NCBI GenBank assembly: GCA_022828085.1
Contig: JAJEIY010000030.1
Span: 1 to 64,000, forward strand
Source of the DNA: Acidobacteriota bacterium
GTDB taxonomy: Bacteria; Acidobacteriota; Vicinamibacteria; Marinacidobacterales; Marinacidobacteraceae
Length of the DNA: 64,000 bases
Direction: 5' to 3'
Shown: positions 8,679-17,691 of the stretch, in pieces
Position numbering within the stretch: position 1 is the first letter of the stretch
How the letters are laid out: each line of letters starts with the position of its first letter
Notes under the pieces: model-generated
What the model was told of the DNA's origin: nothing
The model's database searches: none
Seen by the model: the letters and a program-made list of their open reading frames with translations, nothing else
Program-made: the position numbers and the translations under genes

Positions 8679-9290
8679 ATGTCCCTGCCGCCGCCCGCTC
8701 CCGCGATCCGCATTCGGGCCGAGCCGCGCGATGCTTCGACCTGCCGCTTCGTGGTGGATCGTCCCGTTCTCTCCGGGGGTTCGGTCTATTTCGACTCTGC
8801 CGGACCCACGGAGAACTCAGCGCTCGCGCGGGAACTCCTGAGCATTCCCGGCGTTTCCGGGGTGCTGATCCAGGACAACCTGATCACGGTGACGGCGGCA
8901 GAGAACCAGGCCAATTGGATGCCGATCGGCCGCGAGGCGGGAAAGCGGATCCGGTCCGTCCTCGAGGGCGCCGAGCCAGCGGTGGACCCCGAGGCACTCG
9001 CCGATCTCCCCGCGCCGGAGGACATCCGCGATCGCGTCCAGGCTGTCCTGCGCGACGAAATCAACCCGGCCGTCGCGTCCCACGGGGGATACATCGACCT
9101 CGTCGGAGTGGAGCGGAACCAGGTCTTCATCCGCATGGGAGGCGGCTGCCAGGGGTGCGGAATGGCAACGGCCACCCTCCGCCAGGGGGTCGAGAAGATC
9201 CTGCGCCGGGCGGTGCCGGAGATCGGGGCCATCCTGGACACCACGGACCACGCCGCCGGGACGAACCCCTATTACGAGCCGGCCCGGTAG
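8679..9290 (+). CDS. Nfu-type iron-sulfur cluster carrier protein
   Basis: This 203-residue protein has two parts: an N-terminal Nfu_N/virulence-factor-like scaffold domain (about 10-95) and a C-terminal NifU domain (about 113-185). The NifU domain contains the cluster-binding CQGC (C157, C160) in the context MGGGCQGCGMATATLRQGVE. Such proteins accept Fe-S clusters from the assembly machinery and deliver them to target enzymes in the cytoplasm. Several likely clients are encoded nearby, including the DinG-type helicase and the radical-SAM proteins MqnC and MqnE. The ATG at 8679 fits the domain boundary. The two-domain order matches the eukaryotic/alphaproteobacterial Nfu1 type rather than the HesB-fused NfuA. 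Confidence 0.9.
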   Translation: MSLPPPAPAIRIRAEPRDASTCRFVVDRPVLSGGSVYFDSAGPTENSALARELLSIPGVSGVLIQDNLITVTAAENQANWMPIGREAGKRIRSVLEGAEPAVDPEALADLPAPEDIRDRVQAVLRDEINPAVASHGGYIDLVGVERNQVFIRMGGGCQGCGMATATLRQGVEKILRRAVPEIGAILDTTDHAAGTNPYYEPAR

Positions 9291-9339
9291 ACGGCGAGGG
9301 GTCCCGCTCACCGCGGGCGCCGGGACGAGCAATCCCATC

Positions 9340-11601
9340 GTGACTTCGCCAAGCCGGTCTCCGGTGCGTCAGAACGTCGGAAGCTCGCTCCTGCTCCTGG
9401 CCCTGATCCTTCCCGCTCTCGCCGAGGGCGTACCGATCCAGTTCGGCCAGCAGCGGAATCGGAACCAGCGGGAAGCGCCGCCCGTGGCATGGAGCCACGA
9501 CCCGCCGCCGGCGGGGACCATGATCACGCGGGCCGAGCACGTCACCCGCGAGGGCTCCCACGTCGTCCTCGACGGCTACGCGCAGGTGGCCTACGGAGGA
9601 CTCCGGATCCAGGCGGACCGCATCGAGATCGACGAGGAGGCGCTGAGCGTGCGGGCGGAGGGCAACGTCGTCTTCGAGCGCCGGGACGAGAAGATCGTCG
9701 CCGAGTCCATGGAAGGCAGCCTCGAGGATGGAACGGCGGTCTTCCGGAACGCCCGGGGGATCCTCGGCCAGGACTTTCACTTCGTCGCCGAGACCCTCGA
9801 GGAACTGGACGACGGGGCGTTCGCAATCGAGCGGGGCGCGTTCACCACCTGCGCCCAGCCGAATCCGCGCTGGAAGTTCACTGCGACCCGCGCGGTCGTA
9901 CGGCCGGAGAAACACGTGTGGCTGCGCAACGTCGCGTTTCGCGTCAAGGACCTGCCGGTGACCTACTTCCCGGCGCTCTACTACCCCCTCGAGGAGGACG
10001 GCCGGCAGACCGGCTTCCTCATCCCGCGCTACAGCCGCTCGGACCTCCGCGGACACCTCATCAGCCAGGGCTTCTACTGGGCCATCAACCGCTCGATGGA
10101 TGCGACGTTCAGCGTGGACCACTTCACCGTGGCGGGCACCGGGCTCGGCATGGAGTACCGGTATCGCGGGAACAGCGGTTCCCGGGGCGAGGCGGAAGGA
10201 TTCGTCATCAACGACAAGACCACCGAGAACCGCGAGTACTCGCTCAGCTTCAACGTGGCGCAGCGGTTGCCGGCGCGATTCCGTTTCAGCGCCGCCGGCG
10301 ACATGTTCTCGAGCTTCGACTTCAGCCGCCGTTTCCAGGATTCCTTTTCGCGCTCGACCCGGCGGTTCCAGCGCTCCAAGGTGGACCTCAGCGGCCAGCT
10401 CTTCCGTCACCGCATCAAGTTCAAGATCGACCGCAAGGACACCCAGTACACGTCCAGGAGCAGCCGCCGGCAGACGATGCCGCAGTTCTCGATCACCCGG
10501 CGAAACCTGAATCTGCTGGGTCAGTTCGTCCAGCTCGGCTACGAGGCCAACTACGTGCGCGTGGGCCGCTCACGCCGTGATGATTTTCAGGAGTGGAACC
10601 GGCTCTTCGTGGGGCCGACCCTGGGCCTTTCACTGCCCGAGATCCCGTTCCTGCAACTGCGGGCCGAGATCGACGCCGGGTACCTGCGCTACGGCGGTTC
10701 GATAGACCCCGAGACGGACGAGTTCAATCCGGAACTGGGACTGAGCCGGCGGTTCTACGGCACGTCCCTGCAACTGTCCGGTCCCAAGTTCGAACGGATC
10801 TTCGACACCCCGGGCAACTTCTACGCCGCCCGCTTCAAGCACCTGATCGAGCCGGAAGCCAACTGGGAATACCGCAAGAGCGACGACCAGTCCGACTACG
10901 TCAACCGTTTCGACCGCTACGACAGCTCCACGCAGGCGAACCAGATCAGCTTCGGGCTGGTGAACCGCCTGCTGGCCAAGCGCTACCGGGACGGAGTCGA
11001 GGAATCGTCGGCGACGGACGTCATTACCTGGCGCATCCAGCAGAGTTGGTACTTCGACCCGACGGCGGGAGCGTACGACTCCCGCTACGTGTCTTCCTCC
11101 TTCGAGGAGAGCGAGGTCGAGATACGGAAATCCCCCATCCGCTCGGATTTCCGTTTCACCCCGGACCAGAGCGTGAACGGCGACTGGACCATGGAGTGGG
11201 ATCCGGACGAGCGGCTGTTCACCTCCATCCGCACCGGGCTGCGCGTCGGGGACCGGCTCTCCAACCGGAGGTTCAACTTCAACTGGTCCCGCCGCGCCCG
11301 CCGGGTCGGCGGCCCGGAAAGCGAAGAGGTGGACGCGAAGAGCTACCTCCGCGCCGGAACCGACTTCTTCCCGACCGAGGTGATTCGGACCGGTTTCGAC
11401 GTCAACTACGACATCACGGAACGGAGACTCTCCAACATCCGGCTGCGCACCGATTTCCTGTTCCAGTGCTGCGGGCTGAACGTCGAATGGATTCGCTACA
11501 ACCTCGTGAGCCGGAGCGAGAACATCTTCCACTTCAGCGTCACCCTCGGCGGACTCACCAGTTTCGGCTTCGGCGCGGGCGGCCGCGACAGCTACTACTG
11601 A
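9340..11601 (+). CDS. lptD: LPS-assembly outer-membrane protein LptD
   Basis: The 753-residue product has a signal peptide (about residues 12-30), an N-terminal OstA/LptA-like jellyroll (about 60-150, MITRAEHVTREGSHVVLDGYAQV through ADRIEIDEEALSVRAEGNVV) and a long C-terminal LptD barrel. LptD inserts lipopolysaccharide into the outer leaflet of the outer membrane, normally with the lipoprotein LptE. Key landmarks are FTTCAQPNPRWKF, the conserved first cysteine region, and CC near residue 708 (FQCCGLNVEW), which could form the inter-domain disulfides. The start is a GTG at 9340, 49 bases after the Nfu gene. Presence of lptD shows a diderm, LPS-type envelope. Confidence 0.88.
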   Translation: MTSPSRSPVRQNVGSSLLLLALILPALAEGVPIQFGQQRNRNQREAPPVAWSHDPPPAGTMITRAEHVTREGSHVVLDGYAQVAYGGLRIQADRIEIDEEALSVRAEGNVVFERRDEKIVAESMEGSLEDGTAVFRNARGILGQDFHFVAETLEELDDGAFAIERGAFTTCAQPNPRWKFTATRAVVRPEKHVWLRNVAFRVKDLPVTYFPALYYPLEEDGRQTGFLIPRYSRSDLRGHLISQGFYWAINRSMDATFSVDHFTVAGTGLGMEYRYRGNSGSRGEAEGFVINDKTTENREYSLSFNVAQRLPARFRFSAAGDMFSSFDFSRRFQDSFSRSTRRFQRSKVDLSGQLFRHRIKFKIDRKDTQYTSRSSRRQTMPQFSITRRNLNLLGQFVQLGYEANYVRVGRSRRDDFQEWNRLFVGPTLGLSLPEIPFLQLRAEIDAGYLRYGGSIDPETDEFNPELGLSRRFYGTSLQLSGPKFERIFDTPGNFYAARFKHLIEPEANWEYRKSDDQSDYVNRFDRYDSSTQANQISFGLVNRLLAKRYRDGVEESSATDVITWRIQQSWYFDPTAGAYDSRYVSSSFEESEVEIRKSPIRSDFRFTPDQSVNGDWTMEWDPDERLFTSIRTGLRVGDRLSNRRFNFNWSRRARRVGGPESEEVDAKSYLRAGTDFFPTEVIRTGFDVNYDITERRLSNIRLRTDFLFQCCGLNVEWIRYNLVSRSENIFHFSVTLGGLTSFGFGAGGRDSYY

Positions 11602-11659
11602 TGCCCGGCGCTTCTGCACCATCACAATGGCGAATTCCCTACCTGCCGCGTAACCGGCC

Positions 11660-12382
11660 GTGATCCTCCTACTGGTCCTGAACGGCGTCCTTGCCCTCCT
11701 GGGCTGGCGGCTCCGAACCGTCACCGGGCCCGGCGCGATCGCCGGATTCGCGGTCGGCGCCGCGGTCGTCTGGAGCCTGGGCGGGCCCGGATACGTGGTG
11801 CTGCTCCTCTATTTCGCGCTCGGCGCCCTCGTGACCCGCATGGGCTGGACCCGGAAACGGGCTCTCGGGATCGCGGAGGCGCGCGGCGGCGCGAGGGGAC
11901 CGATGCAGGTGGCCGCGAACGGCGGACCGCCCGTGCTCTTCTGCGTGCTGGCGGGTCTCTCTTCGGTTTCCTGGAGCGCCCCCGCCGCCGCCGCGTTTGT
12001 CGGTTCGCTGGCCACCGCGGCGGCCGACACGGTGTCCTCGGAGGTGGGGAAATCCCTGGGAGGGACGGTACGGCGGCTCCCCGGTCTCTCCCGGGCGCCG
12101 GCCGGAACCCCCGGCGGAATCAGCTTCGCGGGTTCGGCCGCGGGGCTCATGGCCTCGCTTGTGATCTGCGGCGTCGCCGCGGGCGGCGGGCTGATCCCGA
12201 GCACGTGGTTCCTGCCGGTGGCCGCCGCCGGATTCCTGGCCGCCCTGTTCGAAGGTCTGCTCTCCCCGCTCGAGACGCGCGGGACTCTCGACAATGACGG
12301 CGTCAACGCCGTTTCCGTTCTTGCCGGTGGCCTCCTGGCGTTCGGGTGGGCGTGGGTTTCCACGGGGGGCGGCGCCGGATGA
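11660..12382 (+). CDS. DUF92 membrane protein (phytyl/prenyl-phosphate kinase-like)
   Basis: This 240-residue polytopic protein belongs to the DUF92/TMEM19 family. Conserved landmarks are GPGAIAGFAVGAAVVW, the soluble stretch RKRALGIAEARGGARGPMQV, SLATAAADTVSSEVGKSLGG and LETRGTLDNDGVNAVSVLAG. The plant and cyanobacterial member VTE6 phosphorylates phytyl phosphate with CTP, and related proteins are linked to isoprenoid-phosphate salvage. The start is a GTG at 11660. The stop overlaps the next start (ATGA), so it is translationally coupled to a UbiA prenyltransferase that would use a prenyl diphosphate. Kinase activity is an inference from family and context. Confidence 0.8.
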   Translation: MILLLVLNGVLALLGWRLRTVTGPGAIAGFAVGAAVVWSLGGPGYVVLLLYFALGALVTRMGWTRKRALGIAEARGGARGPMQVAANGGPPVLFCVLAGLSSVSWSAPAAAAFVGSLATAAADTVSSEVGKSLGGTVRRLPGLSRAPAGTPGGISFAGSAAGLMASLVICGVAAGGGLIPSTWFLPVAAAGFLAALFEGLLSPLETRGTLDNDGVNAVSVLAGGLLAFGWAWVSTGGGAG

Positions 12383-13296
12383 TCCGGGTCGTCTCCGAGC
12401 GGCTGGCGCTCTACCGCGAGTTCTCGCGGCCCTTCACCCTGCTGCCCCCCCTGATCGGTTTCCTCAGTGGCAGCGTCACCGCGTACGGCGCGCCGCCCGC
12501 TCTCGAAACCGTTCCCTGGATCTATCCCATCCTGGGGGCGGTCATGGCCGCCACCCTGAACGCGGCGAGCAACGCCCTGAACCAGATCTGCGACCTCGAA
12601 ATCGACCGGATCACCAAACCGGACCGGCCCCTGCCTTCCGGGCGGCTGGGGCTCGCGGAAGCGTGGTGGTTCACGGCGGCGTGCTGGTTGCTGTCGCTGG
12701 CCGCGGCGTGGTTCGTGAGTCCCGGTGGCCGGCGCGAGTGCTTCTGGATCGTGGTGGTGGCAAGCGTCTTCGTCTGGATGTACTCGGCGCCGCCGCTGAG
12801 GACGAAGCGACTCGGGATGCTGGCCAACCTGACGGTCGCCATCCCCCGCGGGCTGCTCCTGAAGGTAGCGGGCTGGTCGGCGCTCAAAACCGTGCTCGAT
12901 CCGGAACCCTGGTTCATCGGGCTCATCTTCGGGCTGTTTCTGCTCGGCGCCACCACCACCAAGGACTTCTCCGACATCGCCGGAGACCGCGCGGGAGGCT
13001 GCCGGACGCTCCCGGTGGTGCACGGCCCCCGGGGTGCGGCGTGGCGGATCGCACCGTTCTTCGTGCTGCCCTTCGTGCTGATTCCCGTGGGGGTGCGCAC
13101 CGATCTGCTGACCGGCAATGCCGTGCTGCTGGACGCGCTCGGCGTCACGCTCGTGCTCTACGGGGCCTTTACGTCCTGGCTCATGCTGCGCCGTCCCGAC
13201 GAGCTCGCGTTAGGCAGCAACCATGTGTCCTGGAGGCACATGTACCTGATGATGATGGTCGCCCAGCTCGGGTTCGCGGCGGCCTACCTTCTCTAG
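12379..13296 (+). CDS. UbiA-family prenyltransferase
   Basis: The 305-residue membrane protein carries the first UbiA aspartate motif N68-xxx-D72-xxx-D76 followed by [12 protein letters not shown], and a second acidic motif ([18 protein letters not shown]). Around eight hydrophobic segments span the rest. UbiA enzymes transfer a polyprenyl group from its diphosphate to an aromatic, tetrapyrrole or glycerol-phosphate acceptor. The 'KPDRPLPSG' pattern resembles the chlorophyll-synthase/geranylgeranylglycerol-phosphate synthase side of the family more than the menaquinone enzyme, and a separate MqnP-like UbiA is encoded at 28465-29352. The ATG at 12379 overlaps the DUF92 stop. The acceptor is not known. 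Confidence 0.85.
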   Translation: MIRVVSERLALYREFSRPFTLLPPLIGFLSGSVTAYGAPPALETVPWIYPILGAVMAATLNAASNALNQICDLEIDRITKPDRPLPSGRLGLAEAWWFTAACWLLSLAAAWFVSPGGRRECFWIVVVASVFVWMYSAPPLRTKRLGMLANLTVAIPRGLLLKVAGWSALKTVLDPEPWFIGLIFGLFLLGATTTKDFSDIAGDRAGGCRTLPVVHGPRGAAWRIAPFFVLPFVLIPVGVRTDLLTGNAVLLDALGVTLVLYGAFTSWLMLRRPDELALGSNHVSWRHMYLMMMVAQLGFAAAYLL

Positions 13297-13336
13297 TTCC
13301 CGGCGGTCAACTCGCCCAGCGCCGTTGCGCCGGTCC

Positions 13337-13342
13337 TATACT
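13337..13342 (+). promoter_or_regulatory. -10-like hexamer TATACT, nine bases before glyA GTG
   Basis: TATACT lies between the UbiA stop and the GTG at 13352, leaving only nine bases before the start codon and no room for a Shine-Dalgarno sequence after the predicted transcription start. No -35 match is evident. It identifies the GTG as the probable glyA start and suggests a leaderless message. Confidence 0.45.
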
Positions 13343-13351
13343 GGCGTTCCC

Positions 13352-14632
13352 GTGAGCCGAACGTTTTCCCGCCGCACCCTGGGTCCCCTGCTCGCCGAGA
13401 GGGACCCCGAAATCGCCGCCGCCATCCAGGCCGAAGAGATCCGCCAGTCCGAGGGTCTCGAACTGATCGCCTCCGAGAACTTCGCGAGCGACGCGGTCAT
13501 GGAGGCCACCGGTTCGGTGATGACCAACAAGTACGCCGAGGGGTATCCCGGCCGGCGCTATTACGGAGGCTGCATCCACGTCGACGAGGCGGAACGGCTG
13601 GCCCGCAACCGGGCCAAGGAACTCTTCGGCTCCCGCTTTGCGAACGTCCAGCCCCACAGCGGTTCCCAGGCCAACATGGTGGCCTACCAGGCCATCCTGG
13701 AACCGGGCGACGCCTTCCTCGGCATGGCGCTGGATCAGGGTGGACACCTCACGCACGGCCACCCGCTGAACTTCTCCGGCCAGTTCTACCTCCCGGTTGC
13801 GTACGGGGTGCGGCGGGAGGACGAGCGACTCGATCTCGATCAGTTGGCGGAGCTCGCCCGGGAACACCGGCCCAAGATGATCATGGTGGGCGCGAGCGCG
13901 TATCCGCGCCTCTATCCGAGCGCGGAAATCCGGCAGATCGCGGACGAGGTCGGGGCGAAAGTGGTCACCGACATCGCGCACGTGGCCGGTCTGGTCGCAG
14001 GCGGCGCCATTCCGAGTCCGGTGCCCCATTCGGACATCGTCACCACCACCACGCACAAGACGCTGCGGGGGCCGCGCGGAGGGCTCATTCTCTGGAACGA
14101 GAAGGCGTACGGAAAGGCCCTCAACCGGATCACCTTCCCTGGAATCCAGGGCGGGCCGATGATGCACACGATCGCCGCCAAGGCGGTGTGTTTCCGGGAG
14201 GCGCTCGATCCGTCCTTCGCCGAGTACGCGCGCCAGATCGTGGCGAACGCCAGGGCGCTGGCCGAGGCCCTCATGGCGTTGGGCTTCCGGCTGGTTTCCG
14301 GAGGGACCGACAACCATCTCGTGCTGGTGGACGTGGGGGCCCGGGGCATCACCGGCCGCGACGCCGAAGTGGCCATGGAAACCGCCGGGATCACCGCGAA
14401 CAAGAACACCATCCCCTTCGATCCCGAGAAGCCGATGATCGCGAGCGGCATCCGTCTGGGTACGGCGGCGCTCACCACGCGCGGCATGCGCGAGAGCGAG
14501 ATGGCCGAGGTGGCGCGTCTGATGGACGCGGCGCTCCGGTCGGCGGGTGACGAGGCGGGGCTCGCCCGGATCGCCGCCGAGGTTGCCGAACTTGCCTCGG
14601 GATTCCCGCTCTACGTAACACCGGCGGCGTGA
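13352..14632 (+). CDS. glyA: Serine hydroxymethyltransferase
   Basis: GlyA interconverts serine plus tetrahydrofolate with glycine plus methylene-tetrahydrofolate using pyridoxal phosphate; it is the main one-carbon source in the cytoplasm. The 426-residue product shows the family landmarks [28 protein letters not shown], the PLP-lysine segment [15 protein letters not shown] (K236) and [13 protein letters not shown]. Length is normal. The GTG at 13352 was preferred to an in-frame ATG at 13325, because a -10-like TATACT lies between them and the alignment begins naturally after the GTG. The gene is followed by the 217-bp inverted-repeat element. Confidence 0.95.
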   Translation: MSRTFSRRTLGPLLAERDPEIAAAIQAEEIRQSEGLELIASENFASDAVMEATGSVMTNKYAEGYPGRRYYGGCIHVDEAERLARNRAKELFGSRFANVQPHSGSQANMVAYQAILEPGDAFLGMALDQGGHLTHGHPLNFSGQFYLPVAYGVRREDERLDLDQLAELAREHRPKMIMVGASAYPRLYPSAEIRQIADEVGAKVVTDIAHVAGLVAGGAIPSPVPHSDIVTTTTHKTLRGPRGGLILWNEKAYGKALNRITFPGIQGGPMMHTIAAKAVCFREALDPSFAEYARQIVANARALAEALMALGFRLVSGGTDNHLVLVDVGARGITGRDAEVAMETAGITANKNTIPFDPEKPMIASGIRLGTAALTTRGMRESEMAEVARLMDAALRSAGDEAGLARIAAEVAELASGFPLYVTPAA

Positions 14633-14644
14633 ACGCAAGGAGCA

Positions 14645-14861
14645 GGAGCGCCGGTCTTCAGACCGGCATCGCGGCCAAAGGCCGCGAAACTCCCGGCGCC
14701 ATGGCGCCCCGTTGCGGGAACCCGACGCAGGCATGGCGAAGCAGAGTACGCCCGCGCAGTTGCCGCCGCGCATTTCCCTTTGGCGGCGGCGCAACGCTGC
14801 GGAATGACGTTCGGAGTTTCGCCCGCCCTGCGGGCGATGCCGGTCTGAAGACCGGCGCTCC
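14645..14861. repeat. Paired palindromic repeat element (REPIN-like)
   Basis: The left end (14645-14672) and right end (14834-14861) are exact reverse complements over 28 bases. Each end is itself a palindrome with core GCCGGTCTTCAGACCGGC. Inside, further matched pieces nest symmetrically: a GCGGCC/GGCCGC hairpin just inside the left end, and CGAAACTCC on the left matched by GGAGTTTCG on the right. The whole 217-base block could fold into one long structured cruciform. It fills the gap between glyA and the helicase gene and matches the shorter palindromes found elsewhere in the window. No coding role is seen. Confidence 0.8.
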
Positions 14862-14912
14862 AGGCTCGCTGCCGATCCCCGGAGCATCGAACCGCGCGGC
14901 GGTCCGGCGCGA

Positions 14913-16919
14913 ATGAGCCGCGCGGCCGATTTCCTCGGTCCCCACGGGGTGCTCTCCGAGTCGTTGCCCGGCTTCGAACACCGGGCCGGGCAGGTGGAAA
15001 TGGCGGCGCGGGTCGAGGAGACGCTGAACGGGGACGGGGCCCTGATGATCGAGGCGGGGACCGGCGTCGGCAAGTCGTTCGCCTATCTGATCCCGGCGCT
15101 CCTCTGCGGGGAGCGGGTGGTGATCTCGACGGCGACCAAGAACCTTCAGGACCAGCTCTTCGAGAAGGATCTTCCCCAGCTTCAGGGCCTGCTGGGAAGC
15201 CGCGTGCGGGTGGCCCGCATGAAGGGGCGAGAGAACTATCTCTGTCGTCTGGAGTGGCAGAAGTTCCAGACCGCAGGGGACCTGAAGCTCGATTCCCGGC
15301 GCAACGCCGACCTCCGGCGGATCGCCGCCTGGGCGGAGAAGACGAAGACCGGAGATCGCGACGAGATTCGTGGACTCCGGGGACCGACGGACTACTGGCG
15401 CGGCATTTCAACCATTTCCGAGAACTGCATCGGCCGTCGTTGTCCTCATCACGAGGAGTGTCACCTGACGACCCTCCGGAAGGCGGCCCACTCCAGCCAG
15501 ATCCTCATCGTGAACCATCACCTGCTGGTGGCGGACCTGATCGTGCGCCAGACCGATTTCGGCGAGGTGTTGCCCGAGTACGACCATCTGATCGTGGACG
15601 AGGCCCACCGGCTCGAGGATGCCGCCACACACGGTCTTTCGAGCACGCTCTCCGGGGCGGCGGCGGACCGGCTGGCGACCGACCTGACGCGCTTTCTCAA
15701 GCGCTCGGCGCCGGAACTCGCTTCCCCGGCCGCCCTCCGCAAGCTCCGGCGCTCGTACGGCGAGCTCTTCGAGACGCTCGCTCCCGAACGCGACGACCGG
15801 CCCCAACTGTTCCATCCGGAGAGCCTGCCCCCCGAGACCAGGGAACAGGCGGAGGCGGCTTCCCTGCAACTCCAGGTCCTCGAGGGCCATCTTCTGAAGG
15901 TCCGGGAAGCCCTGAGAGAGCACCCGCCGCCTGACGGAAGCGATGGCGAGACCGGCGCCGAGCGGTTCCTGAAGCGCATCACCGAGTTCCGCATCGAGCT
16001 GAGCGCGCTGATGACGGCGCGGCCCGACTACGTCCACTGGAGCGTGTTCCGTAGAGAAACGGCGCGTCCGGAGAACGGGAACGGCAAGGCCGGCGCCCGC
16101 CGCGGGCGCACCTGTTTCGCGAGCACCGCTCCGGTGCATCCCGGCGGCGAGCTGCGGCAGGGGCTCTTCGATCCCCTGAAGTCCTGTGTCCTGACCTCCG
16201 CGACGCTGGCGCTCGACGGCGGCTTCGACTACGCCGCTGCCGCGCTCGGGGTCACGGCGGCCTCGGGAAAGGTTGTTCCCTCACCCTTCCGGTTCGAGGA
16301 TCAGGCGCGGCTCTATGTCCCGCGCGACCTGGTGGACCCGCGGGACCCGGGATTTCAGGATGCCGTCGCGGAACGGATTCTCCACCTGGTCGCCGCCAGC
16401 CGCGGCCGGGCACTCATCCTGTTCACGAGCTGGGGAAACCTCGACCGGGTCGGGCGGGTGCTCGGCACGGCCTGTCCCTTCCCGGTGCTGCGCCAGCAGC
16501 GGGGCGGCGGCCACGCGGCACTCCTCAATTCCTTCCGGACCACGCCGAACGCGGTCCTGCTGGGGGTGCGCTCGTTCTGGGAAGGGGTGGACGTTCCGGG
16601 GGACGCGCTCACCCTGCTGGTGATCGACAAGCTGCCCTTCCCGGTGCCGTCGGATCCCCTGCACCGGGCGCGCGCCGAGCGGGCCGAGGAGGAGACCGGC
16701 GACGGCTTCGCCAACTACTCGGTGCCGCAGGCGGCCCTCACCCTCAAGCAGGGTCTCGGCCGGCTGATCCGGACCCAGCAGGATGTGGGGCTGGCCGCGG
16801 TGCTCGACTCGCGTCTCGTCCGGATGGGCTACGGCCGGCGACTGCTGCGGAGCCTGCCGCCCTTCCCCCTGATCACGGGGCTGGACGAGGCGACCGGGTT
16901 CCTGGAGTCCCTGCCGTGA
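14913..16919 (+). CDS. dinG: DinG/YoaA-type iron-sulfur ATP-dependent DNA helicase
   Basis: The 668-residue protein is an XPD-like superfamily 2 helicase. Walker A is AGTGVGKS (48-55), the DEAH box is VDEAHRL (228-234), and four cysteines (C111, C172, C177, C183) between them make the Fe-S domain. Motif VI is QGLGRLIRTQQD near the C-terminus. These enzymes unwind DNA 5' to 3' and resolve R-loops and other repair intermediates. No exonuclease domain is fused, so it resembles E. coli YoaA/DinG rather than the Gram-positive exonuclease-fused form. The ATG at 14913 follows the repeat element, and the stop overlaps the yggS start (GTGA). Confidence 0.9.
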   Translation: MSRAADFLGPHGVLSESLPGFEHRAGQVEMAARVEETLNGDGALMIEAGTGVGKSFAYLIPALLCGERVVISTATKNLQDQLFEKDLPQLQGLLGSRVRVARMKGRENYLCRLEWQKFQTAGDLKLDSRRNADLRRIAAWAEKTKTGDRDEIRGLRGPTDYWRGISTISENCIGRRCPHHEECHLTTLRKAAHSSQILIVNHHLLVADLIVRQTDFGEVLPEYDHLIVDEAHRLEDAATHGLSSTLSGAAADRLATDLTRFLKRSAPELASPAALRKLRRSYGELFETLAPERDDRPQLFHPESLPPETREQAEAASLQLQVLEGHLLKVREALREHPPPDGSDGETGAERFLKRITEFRIELSALMTARPDYVHWSVFRRETARPENGNGKAGARRGRTCFASTAPVHPGGELRQGLFDPLKSCVLTSATLALDGGFDYAAAALGVTAASGKVVPSPFRFEDQARLYVPRDLVDPRDPGFQDAVAERILHLVAASRGRALILFTSWGNLDRVGRVLGTACPFPVLRQQRGGGHAALLNSFRTTPNAVLLGVRSFWEGVDVPGDALTLLVIDKLPFPVPSDPLHRARAERAEEETGDGFANYSVPQAALTLKQGLGRLIRTQQDVGLAAVLDSRLVRMGYGRRLLRSLPPFPLITGLDEATGFLESLP

Positions 16920-17626
16920 ACCGGCCCTCGCTCGCCGAGCGCATCGCCGCGGTGCGCGACCGGATTTCGGAGAGTTGCCGCCGCGCCGGGCGGGCCGAGG
17001 GAAGTGTCCGGCTGGTGGCGGTCTCGAAGAAGCGGCCGGCCGCGGACATCGAAGCGGCGGCCGCGCTCGGCGTCACCGACTTCGGGGAAAACCGGATTCA
17101 GGAGGCGGCCGCGAAGCTTCCGGATCTCCGGGCTTCGATCACTCCGCACCTGATCGGACATCTCCAGCGCAACAAGGCGCGCCAGGCGGCGGGACTCTTC
17201 CCCGTGATCCAGTCCGTGGACAGCGTTGCCCTGGCCACCCGGCTGAGCGGCATGGTCGGCCAGGGGGTCGTCCCGCGTAGCGGTCCTCCGATCCGGGTGC
17301 TGGCGCAGGTTGACCTGGCCGGCGAGGCCTCCAAGTTCGGAATCCCGGAGGCCGACCTGCCACGCGCCCTGGAAGAGATTGCCGGGTTGTCGGGCCTGCG
17401 GCTCTCCGGGCTCATGCTGATGCCGCCGTTCGATCCCGATCCGGAAGCCGTGCGCCCCTGGTTCGTCCGTCTCCGGGAGCTGGGCCGCGGGCTGGCGGAA
17501 AGGGGACTGTTGCCCCGCGACCCCGAACTCTCGATGGGCATGAGTCACGACTTCGAGGTGGCGATCGCCGAGGGGGCGACCACGATACGGGTGGGCACGG
17601 CCATCTTCGGCCCCCGGACTCCGTGA
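16916..17626 (+). CDS. yggS: YggS/PROSC-family PLP homeostasis protein
   Basis: The 236-residue protein is a single-domain, TIM-barrel PLP-binding protein. The PLP lysine is in VRLVAVSKKRP (K38). Other family landmarks are FGENRIQEAAAK, HLIGHLQRNKARQA, LSGLMLMPPFDPDP, LSMGMSHDFEVAI and a C-terminal VGTAIFGPR. YggS proteins have no known catalytic reaction; they buffer PLP and affect amino-acid and vitamin B6 balance. The start is a GTG overlapping the helicase stop by four bases, so the two genes are translationally coupled. It converges on lepB. Confidence 0.93.
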   Translation: MNRPSLAERIAAVRDRISESCRRAGRAEGSVRLVAVSKKRPAADIEAAAALGVTDFGENRIQEAAAKLPDLRASITPHLIGHLQRNKARQAAGLFPVIQSVDSVALATRLSGMVGQGVVPRSGPPIRVLAQVDLAGEASKFGIPEADLPRALEEIAGLSGLRLSGLMLMPPFDPDPEAVRPWFVRLRELGRGLAERGLLPRDPELSMGMSHDFEVAIAEGATTIRVGTAIFGPRTP

Positions 17627-17636
17627 ATCGCCGGTG

Positions 17637-17690
17637 CCGCCGCCCGCCTGCGGCGGACGGTGCCCGCTGAAGCTGGCGTTCCAGGCTTTT
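17637..17690. repeat. Hairpin plus degenerate palindromic-repeat remnant
   Basis: This lies between convergent yggS and lepB. A 7-bp stem (CCGCCGC 17637-17643, GCGGCGG 17650-17656) may act as a terminator. It is followed at about 17667-17690 by GAAGCTGGCGTTCCAGGC, which looks like a decayed right end of the repeat seen at 14834-14861. A short T-run follows in the plus direction. Confidence 0.4.
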
Positions 17691-17691
17691 C

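Noticed and set aside
13297..13351. Possible glycine or folate riboswitch before glyA
   Set aside because: The gap is only 55 bases and contains a -10-like element nine bases before the start, leaving no room for an aptamer.
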